43,565 nucleotides of DNA from an uncultured Winogradskyella sp. (GCF_937958655.1 NZ_CALGNH010000029.1:1-43565), one strand, 5' to 3'; shown: positions 6,785-15,518, counted from the first letter of the stretch. A program made the numbers and translations. The notes: generated from the sequence alone by a model not told the origin.

Positions 6785-9100
6785 TTATTTTCTAACAACT
6801 TTCTTGGTAATACTATTTGATTTCGTATTTATTTGAATAAAATATATACCGCTTTCTTGTTGAGACATATTAATTGTAGTAGTACTATTACTATTTAATT
6901 TGCCATTACCTACAAGCTGTCCTATAGTATTAAACATTTGGTAGGTTGCATCTTCATTAATATTTCCTAAATCAATATTTAATTGGTTAGTTACTGGATT
7001 AGGGAATAAATTAATCAACTCGTTAAGTTCAAACTCATTAATGCTTAATGGATCTTGTACTCTAAAAAGTACTGACTCAGAACCACCAAAATCACCTCCA
7101 GAAATGATAACATTTCCATTATCATCCTGTAGATCATAACTGCCATTACCAAAACCGCAACAAATTCCGTCTGCGTAAGAATCAAAAATTGTAAATGTGT
7201 AACAATCTCCAAATGTTGGTATGGCAATGGTCTCTTGGTATGTAGTATTATTAAAGTAAGAACCTGTTGGACCGCTTTCTATAACTGTATTATTACTGTT
7301 GGTGATTTGCCAAGTGGTTTCACTAGCAAAGTTATCTGTAGTAATATTAAATATAACATTGGAAGTCAGTACATTAGGTGATACATCAAAATTGAAACTA
7401 AAATTATCATTGGTGTTATTTTCATCCGCTATACCATTAGGTAAATTTACAGAAACGTTAAAAACATGAGGGCCAGGCTCTAGATTGTTATATGTAGGTG
7501 TTGCCACAATTTCACTTGCATTTGAAGCTAAATTTCCGGTCCAACTTACTGTTATATCAGCCTCTGAGTCCAAACTATATGAAATTTCTGCTGAAGTTAA
7601 ATCTAAGTTACCACGATTAATCAATGTTACTTCTGGGCTAAAATCAGATCCACATAATTCGGCGTTTAACCCTGAACCAGCATTAATAGTGGCGTCATTA
7701 TCAAAGATTTGTACTGTTGGATAAATTTCAGCAACTTCTAAACCTGTATCTGTTGGATCTAACCATTCTCTTAGCCTGGTAGATGGAGTACCTCCAAAAT
7801 CCCAAGCAACACCAAACCTACCATAGTAATCAAAGGCGGCATTATTACTAGTTCCACTGCACGCTGCAGCACCTCCAGAAAGCACGCCAATTAAATGTCC
7901 GGATTCATTAAATAACCCAGATCCCGAGGAACCGGGTTCTGTTACCCCTAGCTCCCATTCGTCTATATACCACATTTGTGTATTTGCATCACCATTAAAT
8001 GAAACAACTTGTCTATAAGCTCCATCATCTTCTCTACATGTTTTTTGAATGTCACCTCTTGGGTGATGAATACCAAAATTTACAACTGGTACCTGAGTGG
8101 TTGATCTATTCCAGCCAGACCAAACTACATCTGGATTATTGTTAAAAAAATTGATATCAGTAATCTCAACTAACTCCATATCTGATCTAGAACTCGCAGC
8201 CCTAACTATTGATCCACTAACCGTTTGATTGAATGAACCATTAGTGCTATTTGCTGTTGTGCTACATGAAGGATTAGGACTTCTCCAATTGAATCTAAAA
8301 GCCCATCCAGCTTCACCACCTCCACAATGATTAGCAGTCATAAAATATGGCGTACCATCATTACTGGTATTATTTATTAAAGTACCCGAGCATATGCCAG
8401 TACCACCATTAACTGTAATCATTCCTGCTGCCTTCTTAACTTCTTCTTTTCTTAAATTTAATTGAAAAAGATCATTAGAAGGAGTTATATCGCAATCAAC
8501 ATCTTGGTTACAAGCACCAGAGTCATTTAATCCTTTTTGATAGGTTTCAGCTGTTCTATATCCATGGATGACTGAACCTACAGTAATTTTTGCTGTACCA
8601 ACTACGTTAGCAGGCTGATAATATTCAATCCATGCTTGGTCTCCGTTAACCATCCACGTACCTAAAATTTCTTCAGGATTATTATTATGGTGTGTAAATG
8701 GTCGTAATAAATCAGTTTTTTCGTTGTTGTAAACGTACAGTTGAGCACCTTCCGGAATTTTAAAAACATCAAACATAAAATTTAATGTGTACGCACCTTC
8801 AGATTTATAGGTCATTCGCCAAAGACGATCACCATTAGCTAAAGTGGTCCATTCACCTACATCATTGATGTTATGATCTACGTAAATATCATGACCAAAT
8901 CTCCAAGGCTTAGACTTGTCTTTATCATTAATCTTGTCCTCTTCTTGAATTTTCTTAAGATCAAAATTAGCGAGTTTGTATGGTTTTAAAGCATTTAATG
9001 AGTTATTAGACCAACTTGGTGGTTTTATAGCATCTGGTATCTTTTGACCAAATGATACTAATGTGATAAATGTCAACAAATAGAGTAATTTAAACTTCAT
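6785..9100 (-). CDS. Secreted trypsin-like (lysyl endopeptidase-like, S1) protease with CARDB and T9SS type A sorting domain
   Basis: A 771-residue secreted protease precursor. Signal peptide 1-18 (LVSFGQ); propeptide to about 195; S1-fold catalytic domain about 200-450. The triad is visible as His258 in MTANHCGGG, Asp307 in SSRSDMELVE and Ser392 in TEPGSSGSGLF, with Cys pairs typical of lysyl-endopeptidase-like enzymes. A CARDB-like adhesion domain follows (about 465-570), then a domain with the motif FDSYADGICCGFGNGSYDL (about 580-680), and a type A T9SS tail starting INLFPNP (about 695-771) and ending KKVVRK. It should be exported by Sec and then T9SS and act outside the cell on proteins. 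Cleavage specificity (Lys) is suggested by family only. It is encoded opposite exbD with a shared terminator. Confidence 0.9.
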   Translation of the reverse strand: MKFKLLYLLTFITLVSFGQKIPDAIKPPSWSNNSLNALKPYKLANFDLKKIQEEDKINDKDKSKPWRFGHDIYVDHNINDVGEWTTLANGDRLWRMTYKSEGAYTLNFMFDVFKIPEGAQLYVYNNEKTDLLRPFTHHNNNPEEILGTWMVNGDQAWIEYYQPANVVGTAKITVGSVIHGYRTAETYQKGLNDSGACNQDVDCDITPSNDLFQLNLRKEEVKKAAGMITVNGGTGICSGTLINNTSNDGTPYFMTANHCGGGEAGWAFRFNWRSPNPSCSTTANSTNGSFNQTVSGSIVRAASSRSDMELVEITDINFFNNNPDVVWSGWNRSTTQVPVVNFGIHHPRGDIQKTCREDDGAYRQVVSFNGDANTQMWYIDEWELGVTEPGSSGSGLFNESGHLIGVLSGGAAACSGTSNNAAFDYYGRFGVAWDFGGTPSTRLREWLDPTDTGLEVAEIYPTVQIFDNDATINAGSGLNAELCGSDFSPEVTLINRGNLDLTSAEISYSLDSEADITVSWTGNLASNASEIVATPTYNNLEPGPHVFNVSVNLPNGIADENNTNDNFSFNFDVSPNVLTSNVIFNITTDNFASETTWQITNSNNTVIESGPTGSYFNNTTYQETIAIPTFGDCYTFTIFDSYADGICCGFGNGSYDLQDDNGNVIISGGDFGGSESVLFRVQDPLSINEFELNELINLFPNPVTNQLNIDLGNINEDATYQMFNTIGQLVGNGKLNSNSTTTINMSQQESGIYFIQINTKSNSITKKVVRK

Positions 9101-9216
9101 AACGTTTATTTTAGTTTTAATAGGTTCTAAATCTAAGATTTTATTTTCAAACTAGCACAATATAAGCAACAACAATCTTTTTGATAATCGATTAAAAATT
9201 ACTTTATCCGATAAAA

Positions 9217-11217
9217 TTAATATTTTAGTAAAGTATTTAGAGCGTCTTCAAACCTATTTATAGCCAAATATTGATCTTCTAATTGCGAAGCAAAAGGTAT
9301 AGGTGTTTCTAAACTAGCAACTCTCTTTACTGGTGCGTCTAAATATTGAAAACATTGTTCCATTATCATAGCAGAAATATCGCTAGCCACACCTCCAAAC
9401 ATGGAGTCTTCCTGCAGAATAATTGCTTTTCCTGTTTTTTTAACAGATGTTAGTATACTCTCTGCGTCTAAGGGCTGTAATGTTCTTAAATCTAATAAGT
9501 CTGCCGATATATGAGGATTATCTTGAAGCGTTTTTAAAGCCCAGTGCACACCTGCACCGTAGGTAATTATGGATATTGAATTACCTTCTTTTATCGTTGC
9601 AGCTTCACCAAAAGGTAACGTGTAATAATTGCTTGGTACATCTTGCCGAATAGTTCTGTACAAGGCTTTATGCTCAAAATATAAAACAGGATTTGGGTCA
9701 TTAATTGCAGTAGCTAACAAGCCTTTAGCATCGTAAGGAAATGCAGGATAAACAACTTTTAACCCAGCTGTTTTAGTAAACCAAGCTTCATTTGTTTGCG
9801 AATGAAAAGGCCCTGCTGCAACACCAGCTCCGCAAGGCATTCTTATAACAACATCAGCATGTTGTCCCCATCGGTAATGAGATTTTGCTAAATAATTAAC
9901 TATTGGATTAAAACCTGAGGTTACAAAATCTGAAAATTGCATTTCGACAACTGCTTTTAGGCCAGCAATAGATAATCCCATTCCGGTTTCAACAATAGCA
10001 GATTCACAAATTGGAGTATTTCTAACTCTTTCTTTACCAAATTGTTCAACAAACCCTTCGGTTATTTTAAATACTCCCCCATATTCAGCAATGTCCTGAC
10101 CCATAATAACAAGACCCTTATGCTTTTCCATAGATTGTCTTAAACTTTCGGAAATAGCGTCTATAAAACGTATGTCTTTGGTGTCTTTGTTTGGTGTAAA
10201 TGCTTTGTAGTCAAAGGTTTTGTAGACATCATTTAATTCTGTAGTTAAGTCTGGGATTATATCTTCTTCTGCATAGGCAGATTCTAAAGCAGTATCAATT
10301 TCAGTTTTAATTTCGGCTATATATGTTTCATCTAATTCGGTAGATAATATTTTTTTACTTAATAGATAATTTCTAAAATTCTCAATTGGGTCTTTGGCTT
10401 CCCAAGCATCCATCAATTCTTGGGGCACATACTTAGTTCCACTTGCTTCCTCATGTCCTCGACGCCTAAAGGTTTTAAACTCTATAAGAATTGGTCTTGG
10501 TCGTTTTCTAATACTTTCTGCTAGTTTTTTAACTTTAGAATAGGTCTCTATAACATTATTACCCTCTAAAATAAAAGACTCTATACCGTAACCTTTACCT
10601 CTATCTGCTATGTGCTTGCAATGATATTGTTCGTTAGTTGGTGTTGAGAGTCCATAGCCGTTATTTTCTACACAAAAGATAACAGGCAATTGCCATACGG
10701 AAGCCACATTTAGAGCTTCATGAAAATCACCTTCACTCGTGCCACCTTCTCCTGTAAAAACAGCGGTAACTTGCCCGTTGTTTTTTAATAAATTTGCAAG
10801 AGCTATACCATCTGCTACACCGAGTTGAGGTCCTAAATGAGATATCATTCCTATAATATTATGCTCTTGGGAACCAAAATGGAAAGAGCGATCTCTACCT
10901 TTTGTAAACCCACTGGCTTTGCCCTGCCACTGACAAAATAAACGATGCAATGAAATCTCCCGCGTTGTAAAAACACCAAGATTTCTATGCATTGGTAAAA
11001 TATACTCACTTGGTTTAAGTGCCATAGTTACACCAACAGATATTGCTTCTTGTCCTATACCAGAAAACCATTTAGAAATTTTGCCTTGTCGCAAAAGAAT
11101 AAGCATTTTCTCTTCAATAAGGCGAGGCTTTAGCATATTGTAATAGAGTTTTAGCAGTGCTTTATCACTTAAATTACGCTTGTCATAATCTATATTACTT
11201 TTGGTAATGGTAGGCAT
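9217..11217 (-). CDS. Fused 2-oxoacid (branched-chain) dehydrogenase E1 alpha/beta
   Basis: A 666-residue fusion of E1 alpha (about 1-330) and E1 beta (about 345-666). The alpha half has the thiamine-diphosphate motif GEGGTSEGDFHEALN ... ENN and the phosphorylation-loop-like FRRRGHEEAS. The beta half has MGQDIAEYGGVFKITEGF, NTPICESAIVETGMGL, EMQFSDF and a C-terminal transketolase domain (AIILQEDSMFGG). It decarboxylates a 2-oxoacid, most likely branched-chain, and passes the acyl group to an E2 lipoyl protein; no E2 or E3 gene is nearby. A TTG at 11241 extends the frame by eight residues, but it lies inside a probable -7 promoter element, so ATG 11217 (MPTITKS) is preferred. Fusion of the two chains is usual in Flavobacteria. 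Confidence 0.9.
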   Translation of the reverse strand: MPTITKSNIDYDKRNLSDKALLKLYYNMLKPRLIEEKMLILLRQGKISKWFSGIGQEAISVGVTMALKPSEYILPMHRNLGVFTTREISLHRLFCQWQGKASGFTKGRDRSFHFGSQEHNIIGMISHLGPQLGVADGIALANLLKNNGQVTAVFTGEGGTSEGDFHEALNVASVWQLPVIFCVENNGYGLSTPTNEQYHCKHIADRGKGYGIESFILEGNNVIETYSKVKKLAESIRKRPRPILIEFKTFRRRGHEEASGTKYVPQELMDAWEAKDPIENFRNYLLSKKILSTELDETYIAEIKTEIDTALESAYAEEDIIPDLTTELNDVYKTFDYKAFTPNKDTKDIRFIDAISESLRQSMEKHKGLVIMGQDIAEYGGVFKITEGFVEQFGKERVRNTPICESAIVETGMGLSIAGLKAVVEMQFSDFVTSGFNPIVNYLAKSHYRWGQHADVVIRMPCGAGVAAGPFHSQTNEAWFTKTAGLKVVYPAFPYDAKGLLATAINDPNPVLYFEHKALYRTIRQDVPSNYYTLPFGEAATIKEGNSISIITYGAGVHWALKTLQDNPHISADLLDLRTLQPLDAESILTSVKKTGKAIILQEDSMFGGVASDISAMIMEQCFQYLDAPVKRVASLETPIPFASQLEDQYLAINRFEDALNTLLKY

Positions 11218-11238
11218 ATGTTCATTAATGTTATACTT

Positions 11239-11246
11239 CAAATGTA
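11239..11246 (-). promoter_or_regulatory. Candidate -7 element (TACATTTG) for the E1 gene
   Basis: Minus-strand TACATTTG fits TAnnTTTG, 21 bp upstream of ATG 11217. It covers the alternative TTG start at 11241, arguing against that start. It is paired symmetrically with the plus-strand element at 11279-11286. Confidence 0.45.
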
Positions 11247-11258
11247 AATAAAATGCAT

Positions 11259-11266
11259 CAATATTG
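11259..11266. promoter_or_regulatory. Palindrome CAATATTG centred between two divergent -7 elements
   Basis: The 8-bp perfect palindrome lies exactly 12 bp from each of the two outward-facing TAnnTTTG elements. It may be a shared operator, or supply the TTG part of both -33 regions at unusually short spacing. Confidence 0.35.
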
Positions 11267-11278
11267 AGGTCTTTACCT

Positions 11279-11286
11279 TAGTTTTG
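11279..11286 (+). promoter_or_regulatory. Candidate -7 element (TAGTTTTG) for the 2OG oxygenase operon
   Basis: Matches TAnnTTTG, 34 bp before ATG 11320. It includes the TTG at 11284 that would otherwise be read as an upstream start, so ATG 11320 is the better start. Confidence 0.45.
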
Positions 11287-11319
11287 TATATTGATAAAGA
11301 ATTTAAAATTATACTTCAA

Positions 11320-12270
11320 ATGGATAGAATACCTAGCGTAGATTTAAAGGATTTCCTTTCAGAAGACCCAAATAGAAAACAAAAATTTATTGATGAGATA
11401 GGAAAAGCCTATCAAGACATTGGCTTTGTAGCCTTAAAAGGTCATTTTTTAGATGACGAATTAGTGGATCGTTTATATGCTGAGGTTAAAAAATTTTTCA
11501 ACTTACCATTAAAAACTAAAGAAAGATATGAAATACCAGGTATTGGTGGACAAAGAGGGTACGTATCTTTTGGTAAAGAAAGTGCCAAAGGAAAAAAAGA
11601 GGGAGATTTAAAAGAATTTTGGCATTTTGGACAATATGTAGAAGATGATAGCCAACGTCGCAAAGAATATCCAGAAAATATTGAAGTAAAAGAATTACCA
11701 CAGTTTAATAAGGTAGGTAAAGAAACCTATCAGATGTTAGAAAAAACGGCTAAGTATGTTCTACGTGCGCTTGCACTACACCTAAATTTAGAAGAAACGT
11801 ATTTTGATAATTACATTCATAATGGCAATTCTATTTTAAGGCCCATTCATTACCCTCCTATTGTACAAGAACCTAAAAATGCAGTAAGAGCTGCTGCCCA
11901 TGGCGATATCAATTTAATAACATTATTAATGGGTGCACAAGGCCGAGGTTTACAAGTGCAACGGCACGATGGTGAATGGCTAGACGCTATTGCAGAACCC
12001 GACGAGTTAATGATTAATGTAGGCGATATGCTGTCTAGGCACACCAACAATAAGTTAAAATCTACGATACATAGGGTTGTTAATCCACCACGCGAATTAT
12101 GGGGAACATCCCGTTATTCTATTCCTTTCTTTATGCACCCCATAAGCGAAATGAAATTAAATGTTTTAGACAGCTGCATAGATGAGAAAAACCCAAAACT
12201 ATATGAAGATATTTCAGCAGGGGAATTTTTGAACGAACGTTTAGTTGAACTTGGACTTATTAAAAAGTAG
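11320..12270 (+). CDS. 2-oxoglutarate/Fe(II)-dependent oxygenase, isopenicillin N synthase family
   Basis: A 316-residue non-haem iron dioxygenase. The N-terminal DIOX_N domain (IPSVDLKDFL ... YQDIGFVALKGH) covers residues 1-120. The jelly-roll core has the metal-binding His-x-Asp in AAHGDINLITLL, the distal His in NNKLKSTIHRV and the 2-oxoglutarate-binding Arg in SRYSIPFFMHP. This family hydroxylates or cyclises small molecules using O2 and 2-oxoglutarate; the substrate here cannot be predicted. The frame can be extended 12 residues to a TTG at 11284, but that codon sits in a -7 promoter motif and the proper domain starts at MDRIPSVDL, so ATG 11320 is chosen. It is first in a co-directional run with the SUI1 and DUF1835 genes and divergent from the E1 gene. 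Confidence 0.88.
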   Translation: MDRIPSVDLKDFLSEDPNRKQKFIDEIGKAYQDIGFVALKGHFLDDELVDRLYAEVKKFFNLPLKTKERYEIPGIGGQRGYVSFGKESAKGKKEGDLKEFWHFGQYVEDDSQRRKEYPENIEVKELPQFNKVGKETYQMLEKTAKYVLRALALHLNLEETYFDNYIHNGNSILRPIHYPPIVQEPKNAVRAAAHGDINLITLLMGAQGRGLQVQRHDGEWLDAIAEPDELMINVGDMLSRHTNNKLKSTIHRVVNPPRELWGTSRYSIPFFMHPISEMKLNVLDSCIDEKNPKLYEDISAGEFLNERLVELGLIKK

Positions 12271-12280
12271 TAACACGTTG

Positions 12281-12320
12281 CAGTCTTTTTACCTTATTGC
12301 CGATATAAATATAAAGACTG
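12281..12320 (+). promoter_or_regulatory. Inverted repeat in the leader of the SUI1 gene
   Basis: CAGTCTTT (12281-12288) pairs perfectly with AAAGACTG (12313-12320) across a 24-nt loop. It ends 13 nt before the SUI1 ATG and starts 10 nt after the oxygenase stop. It could be a weak attenuator or an mRNA structure affecting translation; no T-run follows, so it is not a classical terminator. Confidence 0.35.
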
Positions 12321-12333
12321 AAAACCTAAAAGA

Positions 12334-12666
12334 ATGGATTTAAAAGATCAGTTAAAAAATTTATTTCCAGATCATATTGAAACAGAGACTGGAGAAAATG
12401 CCAATGAAGAAAAATCAGATATTTGGCTGCAAGACGAGCCCATTATTTGTAAATATGAAAAACGTAAAGGCAAGCCTATAACTATTCTCGAAGGTTATAA
12501 TGGCGCTAACGACGATTTCAAAAAATTAACCAAAGCGCTTAAAACTAAACTAAGTGTTGGTGGAAGTTTTAAGGATGATAAAATTATTATTCAAGGCGAT
12601 TACCGCGATAAAATAATGACCATTCTTAAGGGTAAAGGTTTTAATGTAAAACGTGCAGGTGGTTAA
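12334..12666 (+). CDS. SUI1/eIF1-like translation initiation factor (YciH family)
   Basis: A 110-residue small protein. The N-terminal 40 residues are acidic and variable (DHIETETGENANEEKSD). The C-terminal SUI1 fold has KRKGKPITILEGYNG, a middle FKKLTKALKTKLSVGGSFKDDKIIIQGDYRDKI (the 'GGs.k...i.iQGD.r' signature is very clear), and ILKGKGFNVKRAGG. Bacterial SUI1 proteins resemble eIF1 and are thought to influence initiation fidelity, though they are not essential in the bacteria studied. The stop is 4 bp before the probable start of the DUF1835 gene, so the two are likely co-transcribed and translationally coupled. A stem-loop lies in its leader. Confidence 0.92.
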   Translation: MDLKDQLKNLFPDHIETETGENANEEKSDIWLQDEPIICKYEKRKGKPITILEGYNGANDDFKKLTKALKTKLSVGGSFKDDKIIIQGDYRDKIMTILKGKGFNVKRAGG

Positions 12667-12670
12667 TTTT

Positions 12671-13612
12671 ATGGCGAAACAAGTACTTCATATTACCAAC
12701 GGAGGTGTTCTTACAGAGTATTTAAAAGAGTTAAATTTTACAGGTGATATTTTAACTTGGCAAGAAATGTTATCTGAAGGTCCAACAATACCAAAAATAG
12801 ATTCTGATGAATTCTTTGATATTCGTCGTAAATTTCTTTTAGATTACTATGATATTGAGGTTGATAGTTATGAATTAAAAAAAGAACTATCTAAATTAGA
12901 TGATACAGACAAATACTCAGAAATAAATCTTTGGTTTGAATATGATTTATTTTGTCATATTAATCTCTTAGGAGTTATCAATCTTCTACATCAAAAAGAA
13001 ATAGACAAACCACTTTATCTTATATGCAGTGGACGTGTAGAGGGTGAAAAAAATCTAAAAGGTTTAGCGGAGTTAAGCGCTGGGCAACTTAAAAAGCATT
13101 ACAAAAATAAGGTTTTGTTAACAAAAGAAGATATTGAGCTTTGTATTGCGCTTTGGAGAACCTATTGCGGATCAGACCACAATATCCTTAAACCCTATAT
13201 TGTAAAAAAATCTAGCTTTAAGTATATGACCAACTGCCTTAAAGCACATCTAAAGCGTTTTCCACACCAAGACAGTGGATTGAGTGTCTTAGAAGATAAT
13301 ATATTACGATTAGTTAGAGATCATACTATAAAATCTAAACATCATTTATTAGGCTACAGTCTAAATTACCAAGGCTATTACGGATTTGGAGATATACAGC
13401 ATAAACGCTTAATTAACAGACTATCTATCTTTTTTGAAGTTACAGAAAACAAAATTACATTAAACCGAAAAGGACACGAAGCCCTATTGAGACAACGAAA
13501 TTTTGCTTCAGAATTAAAAAACGACATGGCTTATGGTGGTGTAAAGCGTTTAGAATTTCAATTTAGTATAGAACAGAATAAACTTATAAAAACAATACTA
13601 GATGCCAATTAA
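12671..13612 (+). CDS. DUF1835 domain-containing protein
   Basis: A 313-residue protein beginning MAKQVLHITNGGVLTEYLKE. The motif 'hITNG..l...Lk...f.Gdil.W.EmL.EGP' (about residues 6-43) is the DUF1835 signature, here HITNGG followed by LTWQEMLSEGPTIPK. The rest is a largely helical C-terminal region with HLKRFPHQDSGLSVLEDNILRLV (about 190-215), similar to the DUF3658 extension often paired with DUF1835. Function is unknown. The frame could start at 12653, six residues earlier and inside the SUI1 gene, but homologues begin near the HITNG motif, so ATG 12671 is used. It overlaps the following phosphorylase gene by 11 bp, supporting an operon. Confidence 0.85.
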   Translation: MAKQVLHITNGGVLTEYLKELNFTGDILTWQEMLSEGPTIPKIDSDEFFDIRRKFLLDYYDIEVDSYELKKELSKLDDTDKYSEINLWFEYDLFCHINLLGVINLLHQKEIDKPLYLICSGRVEGEKNLKGLAELSAGQLKKHYKNKVLLTKEDIELCIALWRTYCGSDHNILKPYIVKKSSFKYMTNCLKAHLKRFPHQDSGLSVLEDNILRLVRDHTIKSKHHLLGYSLNYQGYYGFGDIQHKRLINRLSIFFEVTENKITLNRKGHEALLRQRNFASELKNDMAYGGVKRLEFQFSIEQNKLIKTILDAN

Positions 13613-14474
13613 AGATTCTGAATTAATATTAAATGCAGATGGCAGTGTTTATCACCTTAATTTAAAACCAGAGGATATTTCAGACACTATTATTTTTGTT
13701 GGTGACCAAGATCGTGTAGAAAAAATCACAACATATTTTGATAGTGTTGAGTTTAGCACACAAAAACGAGAATTTAAAACACAAACAGGCTATTACAATG
13801 ATCGTAGGATTACGGTTATATCTACAGGTATTGGGCCAGATAATATCGATATTGTTTTAAATGAATTAGACGCTTTAGTGAATATTGATTTAAAAACACG
13901 TCAACCTAAAAACGAGTTAACAAGTTTAAATATTATTAGAATAGGAACTTCAGGATCTTTACAAGCTGACATCCCTGTAGATTCGTTTTTAATTAGTACG
14001 CACGGTTTAGATGTTAATGGTATGTTGCACTTTTATCAAATACAAGGTATTAGCAATCCTATAATTGAAGATGCTTTTATAGCCCATACGAATTGGGATA
14101 AAAATAAAGCAAGACCAATAATAATAAATAACAGCAAGTACTTAGAGCGTTATTTTGAAGGCGCTCCCATTTTTAAAGGTATGACAGGCACAGCAGGTGG
14201 ATTTTATGGGCCGCAAGGACGTGTATTAAGACTCCCTCTGCACGATGCAAGTTTAAATTCAAAACTAGAAAGTTTTAATTATAAAGACTTTAGAATTACT
14301 AATTTTGAAATGGAAACTTCTGTGATTTATGGACTATCAAAGCTACTCGGCCACGAGGCCTTATCTCTTAATGCTATTATTGCCAATAGAGCAACTGGTG
14401 ATTTTAGTAAAAACCCTAAAAAAACGGTAGAACAATTAATTTTATACGCTTTAGAGCGTATAGTGAATATTTAA
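13602..14474 (+). CDS. Nucleoside phosphorylase (uridine phosphorylase-like, PNP/UDP family)
   Basis: A 290-residue cytoplasmic enzyme that would split a nucleoside with phosphate to a base and (deoxy)ribose-1-phosphate. Landmarks are GDQDRVEKI (phosphate-binding glycine loop region), VISTGIGPDNIDIVLNEL, IIRIGTSGSLQADIPV (the family 'R.GT.G.' motif, phosphate Arg) and ITNFEMETSVIYGLSKLLGH, the purine/uridine phosphorylase signature in which Met-Glu binds the ribose. This set is closest to uridine phosphorylases. Base preference cannot be settled by eye. The start overlaps the previous gene's end by 11 bp and the next gene is 27 bp on, so it is part of an operon-like run. Confidence 0.9.
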   Translation: MPIKDSELILNADGSVYHLNLKPEDISDTIIFVGDQDRVEKITTYFDSVEFSTQKREFKTQTGYYNDRRITVISTGIGPDNIDIVLNELDALVNIDLKTRQPKNELTSLNIIRIGTSGSLQADIPVDSFLISTHGLDVNGMLHFYQIQGISNPIIEDAFIAHTNWDKNKARPIIINNSKYLERYFEGAPIFKGMTGTAGGFYGPQGRVLRLPLHDASLNSKLESFNYKDFRITNFEMETSVIYGLSKLLGHEALSLNAIIANRATGDFSKNPKKTVEQLILYALERIVNI

Positions 14475-14501
14475 AATTATACTGAAACAAGTTCATCATA
14501 A

Positions 14502-15356
14502 ATGAGAAAAGTAAATATAGGAGGTGTTCCAGAGCATTTTAATTTAGCTTGGTACCTCACCTTAAAAGATGGCGCATACAAAGCAGAAGGTATTAATCTA
14601 AGATGGCAAGACTACTATGGTGGTACAGGTGAAATGTGCAAAGGCTTACGGTCTGGTGATATAGACATCGCGGTAATTCTTACAGAAGGTATTATTAAAG
14701 ATATCATAGCTGGTAATCCTTCTCGCATCGTTCAAACGTTTGTAGAAACCCCATTAATTTGGGGAATACATGTAGCTGAGCATTCTAAATTTAACACTAT
14801 AGATGATATAAATGGAACTAAAGCTGCTATAAGTCGCTATGGCTCTGGCTCACATTTAATGGCATACATTAATGCAAAAAATAACGACTGGAATTTAGAA
14901 AAAGACTTAAACTTTGAGGTTATTAAAAACCTAGATGGTGCTGTAAAAGGTTTAACAGAAGAGGTTGCGGATTACTTTATGTGGGAAAAATTTACAACCA
15001 AGCCTTTAGTGGATGATGGTGTTTTTAGAAGGATTGGTGAGTGCCCTTCTCCATGGCCATGCTTTGTTATTGCTGTTAGAGAAGAGTTTTTAGAACATAA
15101 CCAAAAAGACTTAAAGACCATACTAACCATTATTAATAAAACCACATCAGAATTTAAGTTAATTCCTAGTATAGACAAAACCATTGCCAACCGTTACAAG
15201 CAAGAATTAGAGGATGTACAAGAATGGCTATCATTAACAGAATGGTCGCAAGAGCTTATTGATGAAAAAACAATTAATAATGTCCAAGAACAACTGCTAG
15301 AGTTAGATATTATTCCTAAAAAAGTGAATTATTCGGATCTAATAACTAAAATTTAA
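14502..15356 (+). CDS. Substrate-binding-protein-like (NMT1/SsuA type) protein without signal peptide
   Basis: A 284-residue protein with the type 2 periplasmic-binding fold of the NMT1/THI5/SsuA type. KVNIGGVPEHFNLAWYLTLKDGAYKAEGI is the first strand and hinge. GTGEMCKGLRSGDIDIAVILTEG and DDINGTKAAISRYGSGSHL are the ligand-binding loops typical of thiamine-precursor or sulfonate/nitrate binding proteins. The protein starts directly at the fold (MRKVNIGG): there is no signal peptide or lipobox and no permease or ATPase gene nearby. It may therefore be a cytosolic ligand-binding or enzymatic derivative, as with THI5-type synthases, which lack export signals. Its place after a nucleoside phosphorylase suggests nucleotide or cofactor metabolism, but this is inference only. 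Confidence 0.8.
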   Translation: MRKVNIGGVPEHFNLAWYLTLKDGAYKAEGINLRWQDYYGGTGEMCKGLRSGDIDIAVILTEGIIKDIIAGNPSRIVQTFVETPLIWGIHVAEHSKFNTIDDINGTKAAISRYGSGSHLMAYINAKNNDWNLEKDLNFEVIKNLDGAVKGLTEEVADYFMWEKFTTKPLVDDGVFRRIGECPSPWPCFVIAVREEFLEHNQKDLKTILTIINKTTSEFKLIPSIDKTIANRYKQELEDVQEWLSLTEWSQELIDEKTINNVQEQLLELDIIPKKVNYSDLITKI

Positions 15357-15510
15357 ATAATTTAAAAAGACTAAAAATAAACCTTTTAAGTTACTGATTA
15401 CTATAAATTAACAGCAACTATTACCGATTAATAGCAATTTTGTTTCTCGCTTAAGTTCTAAAAATCATAGTGTTTTCAGTTCGTAAATCACAGAATTTCA
15501 ATTTTTTAAT

Positions 15511-15518
15511 TATATTTG
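15511..15518 (+). promoter_or_regulatory. Candidate -7 element (TATATTTG) for the small membrane-peptide gene
   Basis: Matches TAnnTTTG, 26 bp before the ATG at 15545. No clear -33 TTTG at the expected 17-23 bp spacing. Confidence 0.4.

Noticed and set aside
9203..9215. Palindrome TTTATCCGATAAA just past the E1 stop codon
   Set aside because: Short, no T-run and no clear target; too weak to call an operator or terminator.
11218..11241. N-terminal extension of the E1 gene from TTG 11241
   Set aside because: The codon overlaps a minus-strand TAnnTTTG motif; ATG 11217 gives a normal start.
11284..11319. Upstream TTG start of the 2OG oxygenase
   Set aside because: It lies within the probable -7 element, and the family N-terminus begins at ATG 11320.
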